Positions 33,945 to 63,520 of a DNA stretch of 64,000 bases are shown piece by piece (position 1 is the first letter of the stretch; every line of letters starts with the position of its first letter). The notes under the pieces are model-generated. The model was not told the DNA's origin, made no database searches, and saw nothing but the letters and a program-made list of their open reading frames with translations. The stretch covers positions 186,001 through 250,000 of the forward strand of contig CAOLHI010001038.1 in NCBI GenBank assembly GCA_948474755.1, written 5' to 3'. The position numbers and the translations under genes are program-made. The DNA comes from Ctenosaura bakeri (lineage: Eukaryota > Chordata > Lepidosauria > Squamata > Iguanidae).

Positions 33945-34110
33945 CTACCAAGTCGTGCTTTCTCCTGATATGGCCAAAGTACGACAGCCTCAGTGGAGTC
34001 CGCTTGGCTTCTAGGGAGAGTCCAGGCTTGATTTGCTCTTGGACCTATCAATTTGTCTTTTTAGCCATCCAGGGTATCCGTAGAACTCTTCTCCACCATC
34101 CTTGTTAAGA
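33945..34110 (+). repeat. Dispersed repeat fragment, best of three copies
   Basis: CCAAAGTACGACAGCCTCAG, CTTCTAGGGAGAGTCCAGG, TTGTCTTTTTAGCCATCC and TATCCGTAGAACTCTTCTCC form a continuous block. Shorter relatives occur at 24.6 and 60.9 kb. Probably LINE-derived. Confidence 0.5.
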
Positions 34111-34629
34111 TTCATTTTTCCTTTCATTCTTCTTAGTATAATATCTGGGCGGGGAACGACCCTCATTCATTTCCAAATGGGTCCCTGAAAAGGAGGGACC
34201 CAGCACTGACCTTGGGCTTGGGTGTCGGTCGTTGTTTTGTTTCACTCATTTTTTAAGCTTCCTCTTTCTTACGTTGCGTGCATTCGGAGCGCAAATCTGC
34301 CTGGCTTCTTCTGCTCCAGATCAGTTCCAGCTCCCCTTAGTCAGCATTCAGGAAAGGCCTGGATTTTCTTCCTCCTCCTTCTTCTCCTTAAAACTTTTCT
34401 GTATCTCTGTTGAGGAGGTATTTAGATACGAGACTCGTGTTACAGGGGAAAGAAAGATACAACTGGTTTGGCATAAATTTCAACAAGAGCAAAGCAAAAT
34501 AGCAAACAAGAACAAGAAACAGCGTAGCGGTGGGAAAGCTGGTTTGTTTTAGTTTGTTGTAGACCGTGGCTACAGTCTAGCAGTAATCTGGTAGCTTTCC
34601 TTTCTTTGCAGATTAAGTATAGCATCCTC

Positions 34630-34825
34630 GACCGTTTCCACACTCAACTGTTATAATGCTATTATTCCACTTTCAACATTCTATGGAATCCTGGGGTTTG
34701 CAGGTTAGTGAGGGGCCTCAAAGACCTAACCCTCAAAGGCCCCTCCCTAAACTGCAAACCCCAGGATTCCATAGGATGTTGAAAGTGGAATAATAGCATT
34801 ATAACAGTCTAGTGTGGAAATGGCC
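34630..34825. mobile_element. Fold-back element, copy C (family 1)
   Basis: Arms GACCGTTTCCACACTC and AGTGTGGAAATGGCC enclose mirrored TATTCCACTTTCAACAT and ATGTTGAAAGTGGAATA blocks. The centre GAGGGGCCTCAAAGACCTAA differs from copy A. The flanks CTC and CTA differ by one base. Confidence 0.8.
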
Positions 34826-35252
34826 CTAGTCAAGTGGTCCTGCCGCCTTAGAATATTTTTAGGCAGGCAGCCCAGTTCTGGCCAAAATTGCCTGTGCTCG
34901 GCAGGTGGGCCTCTTGGGTTGCTCCTTGGCTTTTGCATAGTCCAAGAAAATAAACCACGTCTCCATAAAACAGTCTTTGGTATCCTGTCCCATCTGTCAT
35001 TCTTATTCGTAGGGCTTTCTCTGCTTTATTGTTGTGATTACCAGGAATAACATGAGTGAACAATTAAATATTTTTTTGGTACATCTTGAGCAACTCTCTT
35101 CTCCTGAGTGCAAAATAGTTCAAGAAAGTACAGGTGCGGTATCTCTTTTATTGCAATGTCTTCTGTGCACGTGGTGGATGGAGGAACGTAACAACTGGGT
35201 TCTTTCCACTCTTCCTTTTGTGAACATTTCCAACAGTTCTAGCTCTGTTTTA

Positions 35253-35345
35253 TGCAGCCCTCCAGACTCCAACTCCCAGCAACCTCTAGCCGGTACAGCC
35301 AGTGGTAAGGAGTGCTGGGAGTTGTAGTCCAACAATGTCTGGAAG
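35253..35345. mobile_element. Nonautonomous hAT-like fold-back fragment
   Basis: CCTCCAGACTCCAACTCCC on the left is mirrored by GGGAGTTGTAGTCCAACA on the right, the pattern seen more completely at 49154-49291. Confidence 0.55.
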
Positions 35346-35697
35346 TCTGTACAGTTCCTACCTTTGGCTTATAGCAAAGGTGGGCCATTGAGCCCTCCAG
35401 ATGTTGTGGGACAGGCAACTCCAGATTGTCCGAAGAGGCCCTTCTCTCTGTCTCACCACCTTCATGAGTACATTTTGGTGGGAATACGGAAGAAGGGCTT
35501 TTGGTGGCTGCCCCCAGACTCTTGAAGCCCCCTCCCAGAGCAGATAGACCAGGAAGTCTTCTTGCTCTTTTCCCCCAGATGGGTGAAGACCTTTTTGTTT
35601 TGAGCACTAAAATATAGGCGTTGGATAAGGTGCTTGTTTTAACTGGTTTCCACTTTATGATGACTTTGTTTCTTTTTAACTTTTGTATGCTGTGAGT

Positions 35698-35912
35698 GTT
35701 ATGCTGTGGTCTGAGCTTGAGCCTATGAGCCTGGACACCAGGGTTTGAATGCCCACCAGCCATGGAAACCCCCTGGGTGACCTTGGGCAAGTCACACTCT
35801 CTCAGCCTCAGCAGAAGGGAAAGGCAAAACTCCCTCTGAACAAAGGTTGCCAAGAAAACCCCTTTGGGTTGCCATAAGCCAGAAACGACCCAAAGACACA
35901 CAGGAACAGCAG
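35698..35912 (+). mobile_element. CORE/MIR-like SINE
   Basis: B-box-like GGGTTTGAATGCC, core CTGGGTGACCTTGGGCAAG, TCACACTCTCTCAGCCTCAG, TTGCCAAGAAAACCCC, and tail GCCATAAGCCAGAAACGACC. Confidence 0.75.
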
Positions 35913-36122
35913 TGCTATGCATTTTTGTGTGTGTTTCCTTCGAGTGTTGTAAGCCACCTTGAGTTCCAATCTGGGAAAAAGGCCAAATAATTATAGCAAC
36001 AGCAGTAGTACTTCCAGCAGTCCTGGCAAAACATAGCCAGTGGTGAGGAATGTTGGGAACTATAGTCCCATCTGGTTTTCATCTTTTCCCATGGACTGTA
36101 AGGGAGTGTTATTGTATTATCT

Positions 36123-36157
36123 GGTGTGTGTGTGTGTGTGTGTCAGAGAGAGAGAGC
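36123..36157. repeat. (GT)n followed by (GA)n
   Basis: About nine GT units, then GTCAGAGAGAGAGAG. Confidence 0.9.
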
Positions 36158-36814
36158 CACGTGCTTGCAATTGTGTGTGTTACACATCCTGCAACTCCAG
36201 CTTGTATTGCTCCCAAGACTCCCTGGCAGGACAGGGAGAGGAATGTGACGGAGCGAGTCCTCCACCCTGCGAGCGGTTCCGGGGTTCCCACGGTGAGGTG
36301 TGACTCCCTTGGTCTCCTTCCAGGGCAGTCCTGGATTCTCAGATTCAGTTGGAAAAGGGAGACCCAACACACATGTAAGATGGAAGCCTTTGCAGCCCCC
36401 TGCCCCAGTTTCTTTTGGGGTGTTCTGCATACGGATTTGGCCGTTGTTGGGGGAATCCAGGTCAGTGGTACTTTGCCCTTCCAGCCAGCTCTTCCTGTTC
36501 CAACGTTTGTGGTCAGTTTCTCTTTTTGGCACTGGAGGAAAGGACTGTCTGCTAACGCATACTGATAAGTTAGGTTCATCAGAGTGTGTTTTTTAAAAAA
36601 CAAGCAAACCAGTTTTTAAAACTGCCCCTGAGATGATTTTTAAAAACAAAAATCTTTATTTATTCATCTTGGCAAAAAAGCATCTGGTCAAGGTTTTCAA
36701 CCTGTTAGCTCAATCACTTTTGAACACCATTTTTAACTAGTTTTTTTTTTTAATTGAGAATTAAGTTGCTGTTGCTGTTACTATTTTGTTAAAACTGTTT
36801 GTGGTAGTCCTTAC

Positions 36815-37013
36815 CAGCCATTGTGGTTTAGGTGTTGGACTGGGTTCAAATCCCAGCTCAGCCTGAGAACCCTGCTGTGTGACCTTGGGCAAGTCACATT
36901 CTCTCAGCCTCAAGGCAAAGGCAAACTCCCTCTGAACAAATCTTGCAAAGAAGAGACCGTGCTCGGGTCACCTTAGGGTCCCCATGGGTTGGAAACAACT
37001 TGAAGGCACACAA
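36815..37013 (+). mobile_element. CORE/MIR-like SINE
   Basis: Head with GGTTCAAATCCCAGCTC (B-box-like), core GTGTGACCTTGGGCAAGTCA, and tail GGTTGGAAACAACTTGAAGG. Another copy follows within 20 bp. Confidence 0.75.
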
Positions 37014-37029
37014 CCACTTTCTGGAGAAA

Positions 37030-37275
37030 AAGAGAGCCAGCATGCTGGAGTAATTTTGGCATTGGAATGCGACTCCAAAGGCCAGGGTTCGATACCTCGC
37101 TCAACCATGGAAACCCACTGGGTGACCTTGGATGGATCACACTCTCTCAGCCTCAGAGGAAGGAAAAGGCAAACTCCCTGTGAACAAATCTTGCCAAGAA
37201 AACCCCATAATAGGTTCACTTTAGGGTCCCCATAAGTCACAAATGACTTGAAGGGGCACAATAGCAACAATAACC
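37030..37275 (+). mobile_element. CORE/MIR-like SINE, nearly complete
   Basis: Head AGAGCCAGCATGCTGGAG, B-box-like GGGTTCGATACCTC, core GGGTGACCTTGGATGGATC, CTTGCCAAGAAAACCCC and tail CATAAGTCACAAATGACTTG. It ends in an AATAGCAACAATAA tail. Confidence 0.8.
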
Positions 37276-37734
37276 TGGAGAAAATAAAGGAAGACATTTG
37301 GGGTGAACCTTAGGGTTCCCTAGTCCTGTCCCCTCTGTCATCCTGGTTTAGGAGGTGGGGTCTAGTGTGCTCCTAATTTGCATAGACCCCCCTCTTAATT
37401 TCCATAGGCCCCTGCTGAGTTCTGTTTCTTAGTTATGGTGGATGGTGATGGGGAATTCGGAGGGAGGAACAGGAAGCAGGGGGTGGATTTTTTAAAAAAA
37501 TAAAGTCTAGCTGCAGTGTGCATGTATTGTATAATGTATGACTCTCTGCAGATCTTATCGGCTTGGAACGGTTAAGCCAATAGTTCATTAAGCGAGAAAG
37601 AGACAGACGAGATAAGAAGGAAAAACCATGGGCTGGGATACACCTGTAGTCACTGATTTACTTTTACAAGGAGCTGGTTTTCCAGGATGTGGTGTCAGGT
37701 TCCTATGCCAAAGTTGCAAAGAGAATTTTTTAGT

Positions 37735-38110
37735 TCCCCAAAAATACTGCTGTTGCTTTTGGGACTGATATTGCTGAAAGTTTAAGCCCTGCCTGCCAGG
37801 GCCCTGGCTTCTAAACACAGTTATACCCCAACTAACAAAGTCAATTTGTTCCTAGGCATTACCTCTTTAACAGAAAACTTAGTACCGGAGGCAGAAATAG
37901 CATGAAAGGAATAGGGAGAGGTTGCTATACCACAAAAAGAAAAGTAGTTCAGCATATTTCAGCTTTTTTTTAAATTCAAAATTAACAGTATGCACATGGG
38001 AAATGAACAACCAAGTCAGGTAAACTGCATAGAAGATGGAAAAAAACATTTTGAACCTTATAGAAACAGTGTAAAGGCTTTTTCCAAAATATATTCAGGG
38101 ATTACCTTTT
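37735..38110 (+). repeat. Dispersed repeat, second copy of the 2.2-kb element
   Basis: Shares the ordered blocks GGGACTGATATTGCTGAA, GAGGCAGAAATAGCATG and TTTTGAACCTTATAG with 2195-2470. The two are diverged and the family is unknown. Confidence 0.5.
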
Positions 38111-38540
38111 CCCCAAGTTTTAATTGCATTGTTTGCTGTGTTTCTGCAACTGTCCTTCATTGCCCAGTGCTGATGCTGCTGAAAGCCTTCCAGCTAGACA
38201 AAAGGTGAGGGAGGAGGCAGGGGTTGGGTAGGCATAAAAAGAGGTAACAAAGCCTCTGACAAAGAAGCCCCATTTTTCACTGAGAAATGCCTGTGCTCTG
38301 AGATCCTGCATTAACCATTAGCATATTAAGCACTGGCAAGGAGACTGTTTCTTTTGCAGAATTCGGCTTCTTCTTGTGAGAAGGATGGTTGCAAAGGGCC
38401 CTTGCCAACATATTCTCCTTCCCTCTCTTTGTTCATCTCCCCTTTGGCAAACTTATCTCTACAGCCATTTTTTAAAAAAAAACACCTAAGCTGATTTTCT
38501 TAAATTTGCAGAGGGCTTCATTGGAGTTAAGTCAGCTGCA

Positions 38541-38690
38541 GCAGAAACAAAAAAGAATCTACTTAATGACTAACAGGTTTTATATGATGAAGTGGGCTGC
38601 CCTCCTCAAAAGTGTGTGCCAAGTGAAACTGACTGTGGTTGTCTTTAAGGGCAACAAGGATTCTGCAACCTTGAATGAGAAAATGTCCAT
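38541..38690 (+). repeat. Dispersed repeat fragment
   Basis: GACTAACAGGTTTTATATGA, TGAAGTGGGCTGCCC and GTCTTTAAGGGCAACAAGG match, from memory, a widespread sauropsid repeat whose family I cannot name with confidence. Confidence 0.4.
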
Positions 38691-39649
38691 TGCTTGAACC
38701 TCAGAGCTACCAAAACTCAGCTTAAGTTCTGTGCAGCAGCTTCTTTGGAAAGAAAGCATGAGTCAGAAATCCATGCCTTTTTTTCCTTTTGTAATTTTAA
38801 ATATTTTAAAATGTTGTTTTCTAATAGAGCAAAGCTTTGGCCCATACTTTCGGAAAGAGCTCCCAAAGGCTTGCAGGAGTAGCAGCTCTAAGCTTCCTTA
38901 CTTATTTAATTTATACCCTGCTTTTCTCCTGATGATATTCAAGGCTGCATACATAAGGCATCACCTTAACCCTCCCCCAATGTTATTATTGATAGAGAGG
39001 TCACAAAAACAGGCTTCACATTTTCCAAATATTGCCCTCTGATTTAAATGCTGAGCATAATTGTCGTCAGGGCCTGACCTATCAGCAGCAGTACACTGGG
39101 GAGAATCAGTGGCGGATTCCATAAATAAATGTTTGGATAAATGCATGCTTATCTGTTCTCTCAATGAGTAAAGCAGCTTAACACATGGGAGGAGGAAGGG
39201 CTGTTGAACAGAGCAAGCACTTTCCCTGTTTTTTTTTATTATTATTATTTAAAAGGCCTGGTATTTGGTTAGTTCAGAGGACACTCATTTTGAGCACCTG
39301 AAGCTGATATTGGGATGCCTCATGTGGTTTTTATTAAGCCAAGATCCCAGAGCCAGAGGCCTGGAGTAAATCAGCAGAGGAATGGCAAAACCACAAGGAG
39401 AAGAATCGAGAACAAGGAATGACGTTGGCGCATTCTTGAGATATTTGTGGGATGGGGCTGCTCACAGCAGGAGGAAAAACCGAGTATCTGGAGTGTGGAA
39501 GAACAAAGCAAGCCAGGGGAGGCTCATAGCAAAACAGTTACCCTGAATTAATCCCTGTCTGACTCCTAAGAAGTTCCCTGGAATTAGAGAGAACCCACGA
39601 TTGAAGCACTTCTGTCCAGTCCTTAAGGATCGGCTCCTGAGCTGGTCTG

Positions 39650-40250
39650 CTCCACTTCTGAACAGCTCTTACACTCCGGAATCTCTCGTCTTGTCACTTG
39701 TACCCTTTGGTTTGCATCCTACTCTCTGGAGCATCGGAAAACAAGCTGGCTTATTCTGTGGGCCGGTGCCACTCCACAAGCAAATTGGCTGCCGGTTTGC
39801 AGCCAGTTTCCAGGGAAGGAAGACGCACGCAGTCGGGGGACACAAGTAGGGTGCTGGTCCCTGGGACTTTGGGAGAAGAAACCCTGCCTATCCCCTACCT
39901 CTGTTCCCTGTCACAGTCTTTCAGATATTTGGAGAGAGCAATACAGTATCCCTTCTCAGTCTTCTCTTCTCCAAGATAAACCGGCCCAGGTCTCTATGCT
40001 GGTCCCCCTAAGACTTGGTTTCCTGATCTCTCGCCTCCTGAGGACATTCCAGTCTGTCCATATCTTTTCTGGCCTGTGTTGCCCACAACTGGACACAAGT
40101 CTTCCAGGTGAGGTCTGACCAAAGGAGAATAGAGTGGAACTCTTGACTTCTCTTGATCTGCACATTATGTTCCTGTTGGTGTGGCTCGTGACAGCCTTTT
40201 GTCTTGTCTGGAGTGTCTTTCACAGGTGTAAATGTATTATATTTCACTGG
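39650..40250 (-). mobile_element. CR1-like LINE 3' region, minus strand, longest CR1 piece here
   Basis: Inverse CR1 landmarks in order: GAACAGCTCTTACACT, GGAGCATCGGAAAACAAGC, CTTCTCTTCTCCAAGATAAA, GCCCACAACTGGACACAAG, CCAGGTGAGGTCTGACC and GAATAGAGTGGAACTCTTG. Frames are broken and no intact ORF2 remains. Confidence 0.75.
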
Positions 40251-41365
40251 GTTTTTACCCCAGGTTGTTCTACTTCCTTGTAAAGTTGCAATCCTGTGCA
40301 CGCTTACCTGGAAACAAGTCCTAGTGAATTAATACTGTGCATGAGTTAAATTCATCACATGTAGTTTTGAGCCCCATCTTCTTGTGTCCTCCGCATCTGG
40401 TTGGATTGCAGCTCCCAGAATTCCTGATCATGGCTATGCTGTGTGTGGTTGATGGGAGTTACAGTCCAACAGCATCAGGACAGTTGTGTGGTTCCCCCAG
40501 GTGAGCAGAAAGTTTACTTGTTGCCTCCAGTTTGCTCTGGAGAACTTGGCAAGAATTTGGCACATTTTAAGAGCATCCAGCAAAAAACATTTAAAATGTA
40601 GAAGTGAGAACAGGCCAACTTAAAAGCAGCATAGAGAGTTCAAGCTGATTGGCTTTTTCAGTTAGGTTGGAAAACTCCCTAATCACATGCCAGTCTCCAC
40701 CAGTTTTGGTGTTGACTTTTGGACTTGAGTGGTGGGGCAGCATTCCGTCAACTGAACCATTGTCATGGGTTGGAATTCTTTGGGTTTTTTCCCTCCTTAA
40801 AAACGGGCAGGATCATTGAAAGTGAACTCTGATATTAGGTCACCTGGTTATGGGAACTTGACGTGCCGGCTGGCTCCGTTGCCTTAGGAGCTGGGCGGGA
40901 TGATCTCATGCGAAGAATATGCCTTTGGCGTCCGGCTGTATAACTCCTTGTTTCTAATTAACAAGATACTGAAGGTGGTGCTCCTTTCTCTTCTGCCCCT
41001 GGTATGAGGATGTATCCGACTGCCTGTGCACCTGTTTGGTGCCACACCTGTGTATTTGCCTGAGATCCAGTTGGCAAACAGAAGGGCTACTTGGAGGTCG
41101 GTTGGGGAGCGCAGATCACTCTATGTCCTGTTTCTGAACTCTCTCAGCCATAACGTTTACTTAAATGGGACGCATTGTGTGCTCTGCTTTCTAATCTGTG
41201 CACAAGGGATTAACTGAAGGAGGCATTCCTTTTGGGCTGGGTGAGAATTCTTAAGTGGGGACTGGAATTCCCAAGTGACTCGACCGTTCTTGAAGCAATG
41301 AAGGTTGGAATGATTTTTAATGGCTGTTGCTAACTCCAGGTATGAATAAACTTAGAAATACATTA

Positions 41366-41893
41366 CAGGCTGAGTATCCTTTATCCGAAACACCTGGACC
41401 AGTGGTGCTTTGGATTTTTTCAGACTTTGGGTTATTTACCCGTATATAATGGAGTTATGGATCATTCTTTCAACACAAAGTCTGCTCTTTTGTTAGTTCT
41501 TCCCCTCTTGCTTTCTTCTAATAGAGACTATGGCCATTTCTATGGAATCCCGGGGTCTGCAGTTTAGGGAGGGGCCTTTGAGGCCCCTCCCTAAACTGCA
41601 GACCCCAGGAGTCCATAGGATGTTGAAAGTGGAATAACACCACTATAACAGTCTAGTGTGGAAATGGCTTATGAGGGAATTATGGAGTCGTGCTTGAGAT
41701 TGCATGCACAGTCTGCCTGCAAGGTCCCATAGTCAGTTTGGTGCCTTTCCTCCCTCTCAGCTTGCTTGGGACTGCTCATGCATTCCAAACCAGCCTTCAT
41801 AATTCCCTTACATTCGCTATAGGAAGAAGACTGGGTTCAGCTTTTCAGACATCCTAGATTTTGGAGCATTTCGAACGAGGGCTACTCCACCTG
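41366..41893 (+). mobile_element. GGTTGAGTATCC-family element carrying a nested fold-back copy
   Basis: The left end CAGGCTGAGTATCC and right end GGCTACTCCACCTG are near-inverse. Internal blocks TTTATCCGAAACACC and TTTTGGAGCATTTCG belong to the same family. Copy D of the fold-back family is inserted within it at 41532. Confidence 0.6.
41532..41669. mobile_element. Fold-back element, copy D (family 1), left arm internally deleted
   Basis: GGCCATTTC joins directly to TATGGAATCCCGG, so most of the left arm is missing. The right arm is complete through AGTGTGGAAATGGCT. TAT flanks both sides, a 3-bp target duplication. Confidence 0.75.
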
Positions 41894-42489
41894 TATTCCA
41901 TAGTGGCTGTTGAGAGGGGAGTGGTGAGTTCTGCTGCTATAAATGCTGGAATTCAGCACCAGCCAGGCGTCTGAGGGAGGCCGTTCCACAGTTGGGGTGC
42001 CGTGGCTTAGAAGGCCCTGCTTCTGCATTTCTCACACGGGGTATTGACCTCACCGGTGGACCCATCCAGCAGGCCTCAGTCTTTGGAAAGACAAATATAG
42101 GGAGAGGGATAGCAGTCTCATTATCTGTCCTATCATGAGCTCTCCATCTACCTTATCTGGGTATTCCACTGCTTACCCAAACAGTTCTCCCTTTTGTCAG
42201 GTCCCAGGAGATTCGTGGCACCCGTGCATCTGTCCCTTTCACCCAACCCTTTCCTAATCAATTCTCTGTTGCAAAACTTCCCGGTTTTTACCGGTGGGGT
42301 ACTTTTAAGGTTAACTTTTGATGTTGTGTGCCCAAGGAAGTTTACTGCGGATCTGAGACAAGGAGAGGCAAAGATTCTTGTCAGAGGACAGTTAATGAAT
42401 GGCAGTGTGTGTGTGTGTGTGGCTCTTCCCACTGGCTTCCTTTTACGATGCAGACAGGCATTTTTGTGGCACCTGTAAGCCTTTCAGAC

Positions 42490-42680
42490 TGCAGAATTAA
42501 TAGCACTGTGATGCCACGTTAGCTGACATAGCTGCATCCTGCGGCTTCCTGGAATTTGCAGTCTAATATAGCGCAGGAGCTCTTTGGAATTCTAAGTACC
42601 CTTCCCAAAACTCTACATCCCAGAATCACCAAAGGTGGAACCACGGCAGTTAAAGTGGGGTCACAGCGCTATAGTGGTAG
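42490..42680. mobile_element. Fold-back element, family 2 copy
   Basis: Mirrored blocks: AGCACTGTGATGCC with GGTCACAGCGCT, and TGGAATTTGCAG with an ACATCCCAGAATCACC counterpart. Also contains GCAGTTAAAGTGGG. This second family shares the TTAACTGCC/GGCAGTTAA signature at 47.9 and 57.9 kb. Confidence 0.55.
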
Positions 42681-43394
42681 CAGGTGAAAAGCTTCTGTAT
42701 TTCTGAAATGGAATATAAGTCCTTGGAAAATAATATGAAATGACTCTGCCCTTCCATTGTGAAAGAAGAGGGCCAGGTCTCTGAATCCTCGGGGCTTATT
42801 TCGATAGAAAAGAGAGGATAAGTCATGGGAACCAGCTCGCTTACTTGCCTCATTCTGTTGTCAAACCGCAGATGAACCTCTTCTCATCTCCACTTAAAGA
42901 ATAACTTCCTAATTAGATCCTCTGGCTAGTTTGGGCAGGTTTTCAGGTTGCTCCAAATCTAGTGTCTTTGTTTCACAAGCGGAGGCAAGAGACTTGCTGT
43001 TGGCCTGTTGCTGGAAGGATTGTGGCAACAACTCCAAACTGTAAGGGGATAGTGCTCCGTGAAAGCTGTAGGTGTCATCACCACAAACAGTACAACCTCA
43101 GAAGATGGTTAGCTACGTCCCCTTTTGTGCAACCAGCCTTTCAGGTCCTAAAATTGCACCTATGCTGAAATGCAGCTGGTAGAAGCAGGAGCAGATCTAA
43201 CCTGACATTTCTGGCGTCTGGCTCCAGAGAGTAGCATGCACAACATGTATGTGGCAGGGGAAGGTGGAGGAATGTTCTTGCTTCTGCTCAGCAAATGTTT
43301 AAGGGTTTTAACAGAAAGTGCTATTAACTTTCTACTAAAACCCCAAACATTCATGGAACAGAGGTAGGAACATTACTCTACTTACAACTTTCAG

Positions 43395-43572
43395 AGTGGT
43401 TCGAGCATTGGACCATGAGCCTGGAGACCACGGTTTGATTCCTTGCTCAGCCATGGAAAGCCACTGGGTAACCTTGAGTATATCACACACTCTCAGCCCC
43501 AGAAAACCGCATGGTAGAGACACCTTAGAGTCCCCATAAGTGGGAAATGACTCAAAGGTGCACAGTGACAAA
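43395..43572 (+). mobile_element. CORE/MIR-like SINE
   Basis: Head AGTGGTTCGAGCATTGGACC, B-box-like GGTTTGATTCCTTG, core CACTGGGTAACCTTGAG, and tail CATAAGTGGGAAATGACTC. Confidence 0.7.
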
Positions 43573-43980
43573 CTGTTACTTTCAGGATACAAACTGCTTT
43601 GAAGCCATTTGGCATTTCGTGAAACCAGCAGTGGGAGAGTCAGCATGGAGGGTTTTTATCAGGGAGTTTTGCCTTTCTGTTCTTTCTAATATGTGCCTTT
43701 GCTGGAAAGCTTGCTGGGTGCTTTAATGCATTCCTCAAGGTCTGGCAGGAGGAGATTTGGGTTGTCTCTGGTTATCTCTCTGGGTTTGGCTGTGTGGGAT
43801 TTGTATAATGAAAGGCTGAGTGGAGAAGGTTTGTATGTGTGTGTTTTAATTACGGTAAGCATGCAGACTTGGCTGACGTGCCACTACTTATCACTACATC
43901 GATGTGCTGCTATTTATAAAGCCTTCAAAGACTTGACACAGCACTTCTCTGAATCTCTCTCTCTCGCACGCGCATGCACG

Positions 43981-44005
43981 CACACACACACACACACACA
44001 CACAC
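43981..44005. repeat. (CA)n microsatellite
   Basis: About 12 CA units after a CGCATGCACG stretch. Confidence 0.9.
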
Positions 44006-44232
44006 TTTTGCCTAAAATCCTGCCTACGCTGCAAAATTCCTGGGTCCCACTTCTTCCTCAAATCCACTTCCTTTGCAAGGAGGCGATGCAACACTGAAGT
44101 GTACACATTTCTGTTTGGATAACTTAAGTGAGCAATTCTGATCCAAACATGTGTCTCCATGTTTCTGAATGCTCTTTTGCTTTCTTGTTGGTAAATCTTA
44201 CCTCACTTTTCCTACAAGGAGCTTAAGAGGTC

Positions 44233-44653
44233 CAGGTTGAGTACCCTTTATCCACAATGCTTGGGACCAGGAGTGTTCCATAGTTTGGATTTTTTTGGAT
44301 TTTGGAATACAGTACCTTTTTGGAACAGCCTCGCATCTTGATCGTTTGCTATTTGTGTTGGGTATGAGACGTATGGCTGGAGAGGGACAGGGGATCTGTG
44401 AAATGGTAGCAATCCAAGCGCGGTGCTTCGCGTGAATCCATGCCTCACGCCATTTCACAGGTTCTCAGTCTATTTCTTTCTGCTGCCAACTGTCTGCTTC
44501 CACCTTCAAGGCGGTGGGTTGCAGCACTCCTCAGTTCTCAGAGATGAGGAAGCTAGTGTGTCACCTCAAGGGCAGAAGTGAGCATCTGGCAGCAAAGGTT
44601 TTCATTTTTGGTTTTCAGATTTTGGGTTTCTGGATAAGTGAGGCTCAACCTGT
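44233..44653 (+). mobile_element. GGTTGAGTA-family DNA transposon remnant with both ends
   Basis: Starts CAGGTTGAGTACCC and ends GGCTCAACCTG, giving matching inverted ends CAGGTTGAG/CTCAACCTG. The left interior reads CTTGGGACCAGGAGTG and the right interior GGTTTTCAGATTTTGGG. It is about 420 bp with no transposase, so nonautonomous. Confidence 0.65.
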
Positions 44654-45028
44654 GTATGGGCTCTTCTCTTCCCCACTGTCCCATATTTTCCTTCCATAAA
44701 CTCTGTGAAGCAGATTAGGCTGCTGGGGGGGTGTGTCATTGGTCCCCAGACTGAGATTTGTAACTGAGTGGAAAACGGAGGAGTGCATTTTTTTTCCTGG
44801 GCATTGCAGTTCAACAATTTCTGGATTTTTGTTGCAAGAGTTTGCTTATAGGTCAAATAATGGGTGTCAAGCTCCTTATAGTTTTGAGGGCAGCGTGATT
44901 TTGTATGGCAACTGTCCAATTTTGGTGTAGAATTGGGGACAGTGGAGTGAAGAACAAAATATCTTAGTGGAAGTCATCCTGCTTTGATCACATTTCTAAA
45001 TGGTTTTTCTGCATTTTCTGTTTTGCAG

Positions 45029-45163
45029 AATTTCCTAAAGTGTGAAGAAATCAAGTAACCCAACTTACCAAGGGGCCTACAAGTACTTTGCTTGACTTGG
45101 GGGGAAAAAAGGTCCGTGTCTCCTGATGTTTTGGGACTTCTCCTTCTGACTCCAAGAGCCAAA
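45029..45163 (+). other. AMOT: Candidate AMOT noncoding exon
   Basis: A textbook acceptor (TTTTCTGTTTTGCAG, AG at 45027-45028) and a strong donor (CCAAA|GTAAGT) enclose 135 bases 0.5 kb before the first coding exon. It has no long open frame, so it would be 5' UTR. Assignment is inference from splice signals only. Confidence 0.35.
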
Positions 45164-45209
45164 GTAAGTCTCACCCTATTAGATTTGCCTTCTGTAGTAC
45201 AATGGGCCT

Positions 45210-45637
45210 CACCTTTGTTAGGGTTAGGGGTGCAGGACCCTCATAAAAGTGGGAAAATTACGGATATCAAAATGTCTCTGTGTGTCTGTGGGAAGGGGGC
45301 CAGGGCATGGCGAGCACCCAGGGAAAGGAGAGGGAAGGGGGATGAGTTGGCATGGTCGCCCTAGACTTCCTCTCTCTGGCGCTCTCCTTCCTTCTTGTGG
45401 GGGGCAGTGGGAGAGGGTTTCTGGGGCTGTGATCCATCCTTACCTGACCAGATGGCAGCTGGTGATGGAGGAAGAGGAGGACCAGAGGCTGTTTTTAAAG
45501 GACTGCTCGGCCTGATCAGAGCCCCTGAGAGGGAAAGTTCCCCCAGAAAAGAAGCACCTGGGGTCAGGGGTCTAGGGATTGGAGAAACTTGCAGAAAGTT
45601 AAATCCATGAAAGTGAAACCCAAAAATGTGGAGGGTT
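45210..45637 (-). mobile_element. GC-rich nonautonomous Tigger/pogo-like element, minus strand
   Basis: This is the inverse of the element at 61936-62403. The left end GGGTTAGGGGTGCAGGACCC matches the inverse of that copy's right end, and AAATCCATGAAAGTGAAACC followed by GTGGAGGG matches the inverse of its left end. GC-rich filler lies between the ends. It ends 38 bp before the exon acceptor at 45675. Confidence 0.65.
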
Positions 45638-45738
45638 TTGTCAGCTGAGTCGCCTTGTTTCCTTTCCTCTCTAGGTCTTGGGCCAGCAGTGCAGGTGCCC
45701 CCTCTTTCGCCCTCCACCCGTGGGGCATCGCATTTGAG

Positions 45739-63344
<17,606 letters not shown>

Positions 63345-63520
63345 GTCAGCAGCTGCTTTCAAGTCTCTTCTTTCTCCTCCTCACCAAGGAGAGTTTCAGT
63401 GGCAGCGGGTGTTAGTTGCTGAAATGCTGGCTGGTGGCCTGCTGGTGATGTATACCAGCAGGAAGTACCCAGTTGTGCTTTTTTAGATGTTGTGTAAGGA
63501 TTGTATCATGATTATGATTA

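Larger units (their letters stand above)
32912..45674 (+). other. AMOT: AMOT intron 1 (or introns 1-2 if the 45.0-kb exon is used)
   Basis: About 12.8 kb, dominated by repeats listed separately. Stretches without recognised content include 33.4-33.9 kb, 38.7-39.6 kb (AT-rich), 40.5-41.3 kb and 42.7-43.4 kb. I see no coding exon. If the CpG island does not belong to AMOT, part of this would be intergenic. Confidence 0.55.

Noticed and set aside
36123..36157. Short regularly spaced repeats as a CRISPR-like array
   Set aside because: Simple dinucleotide microsatellite; nothing in the window has repeat-spacer structure.
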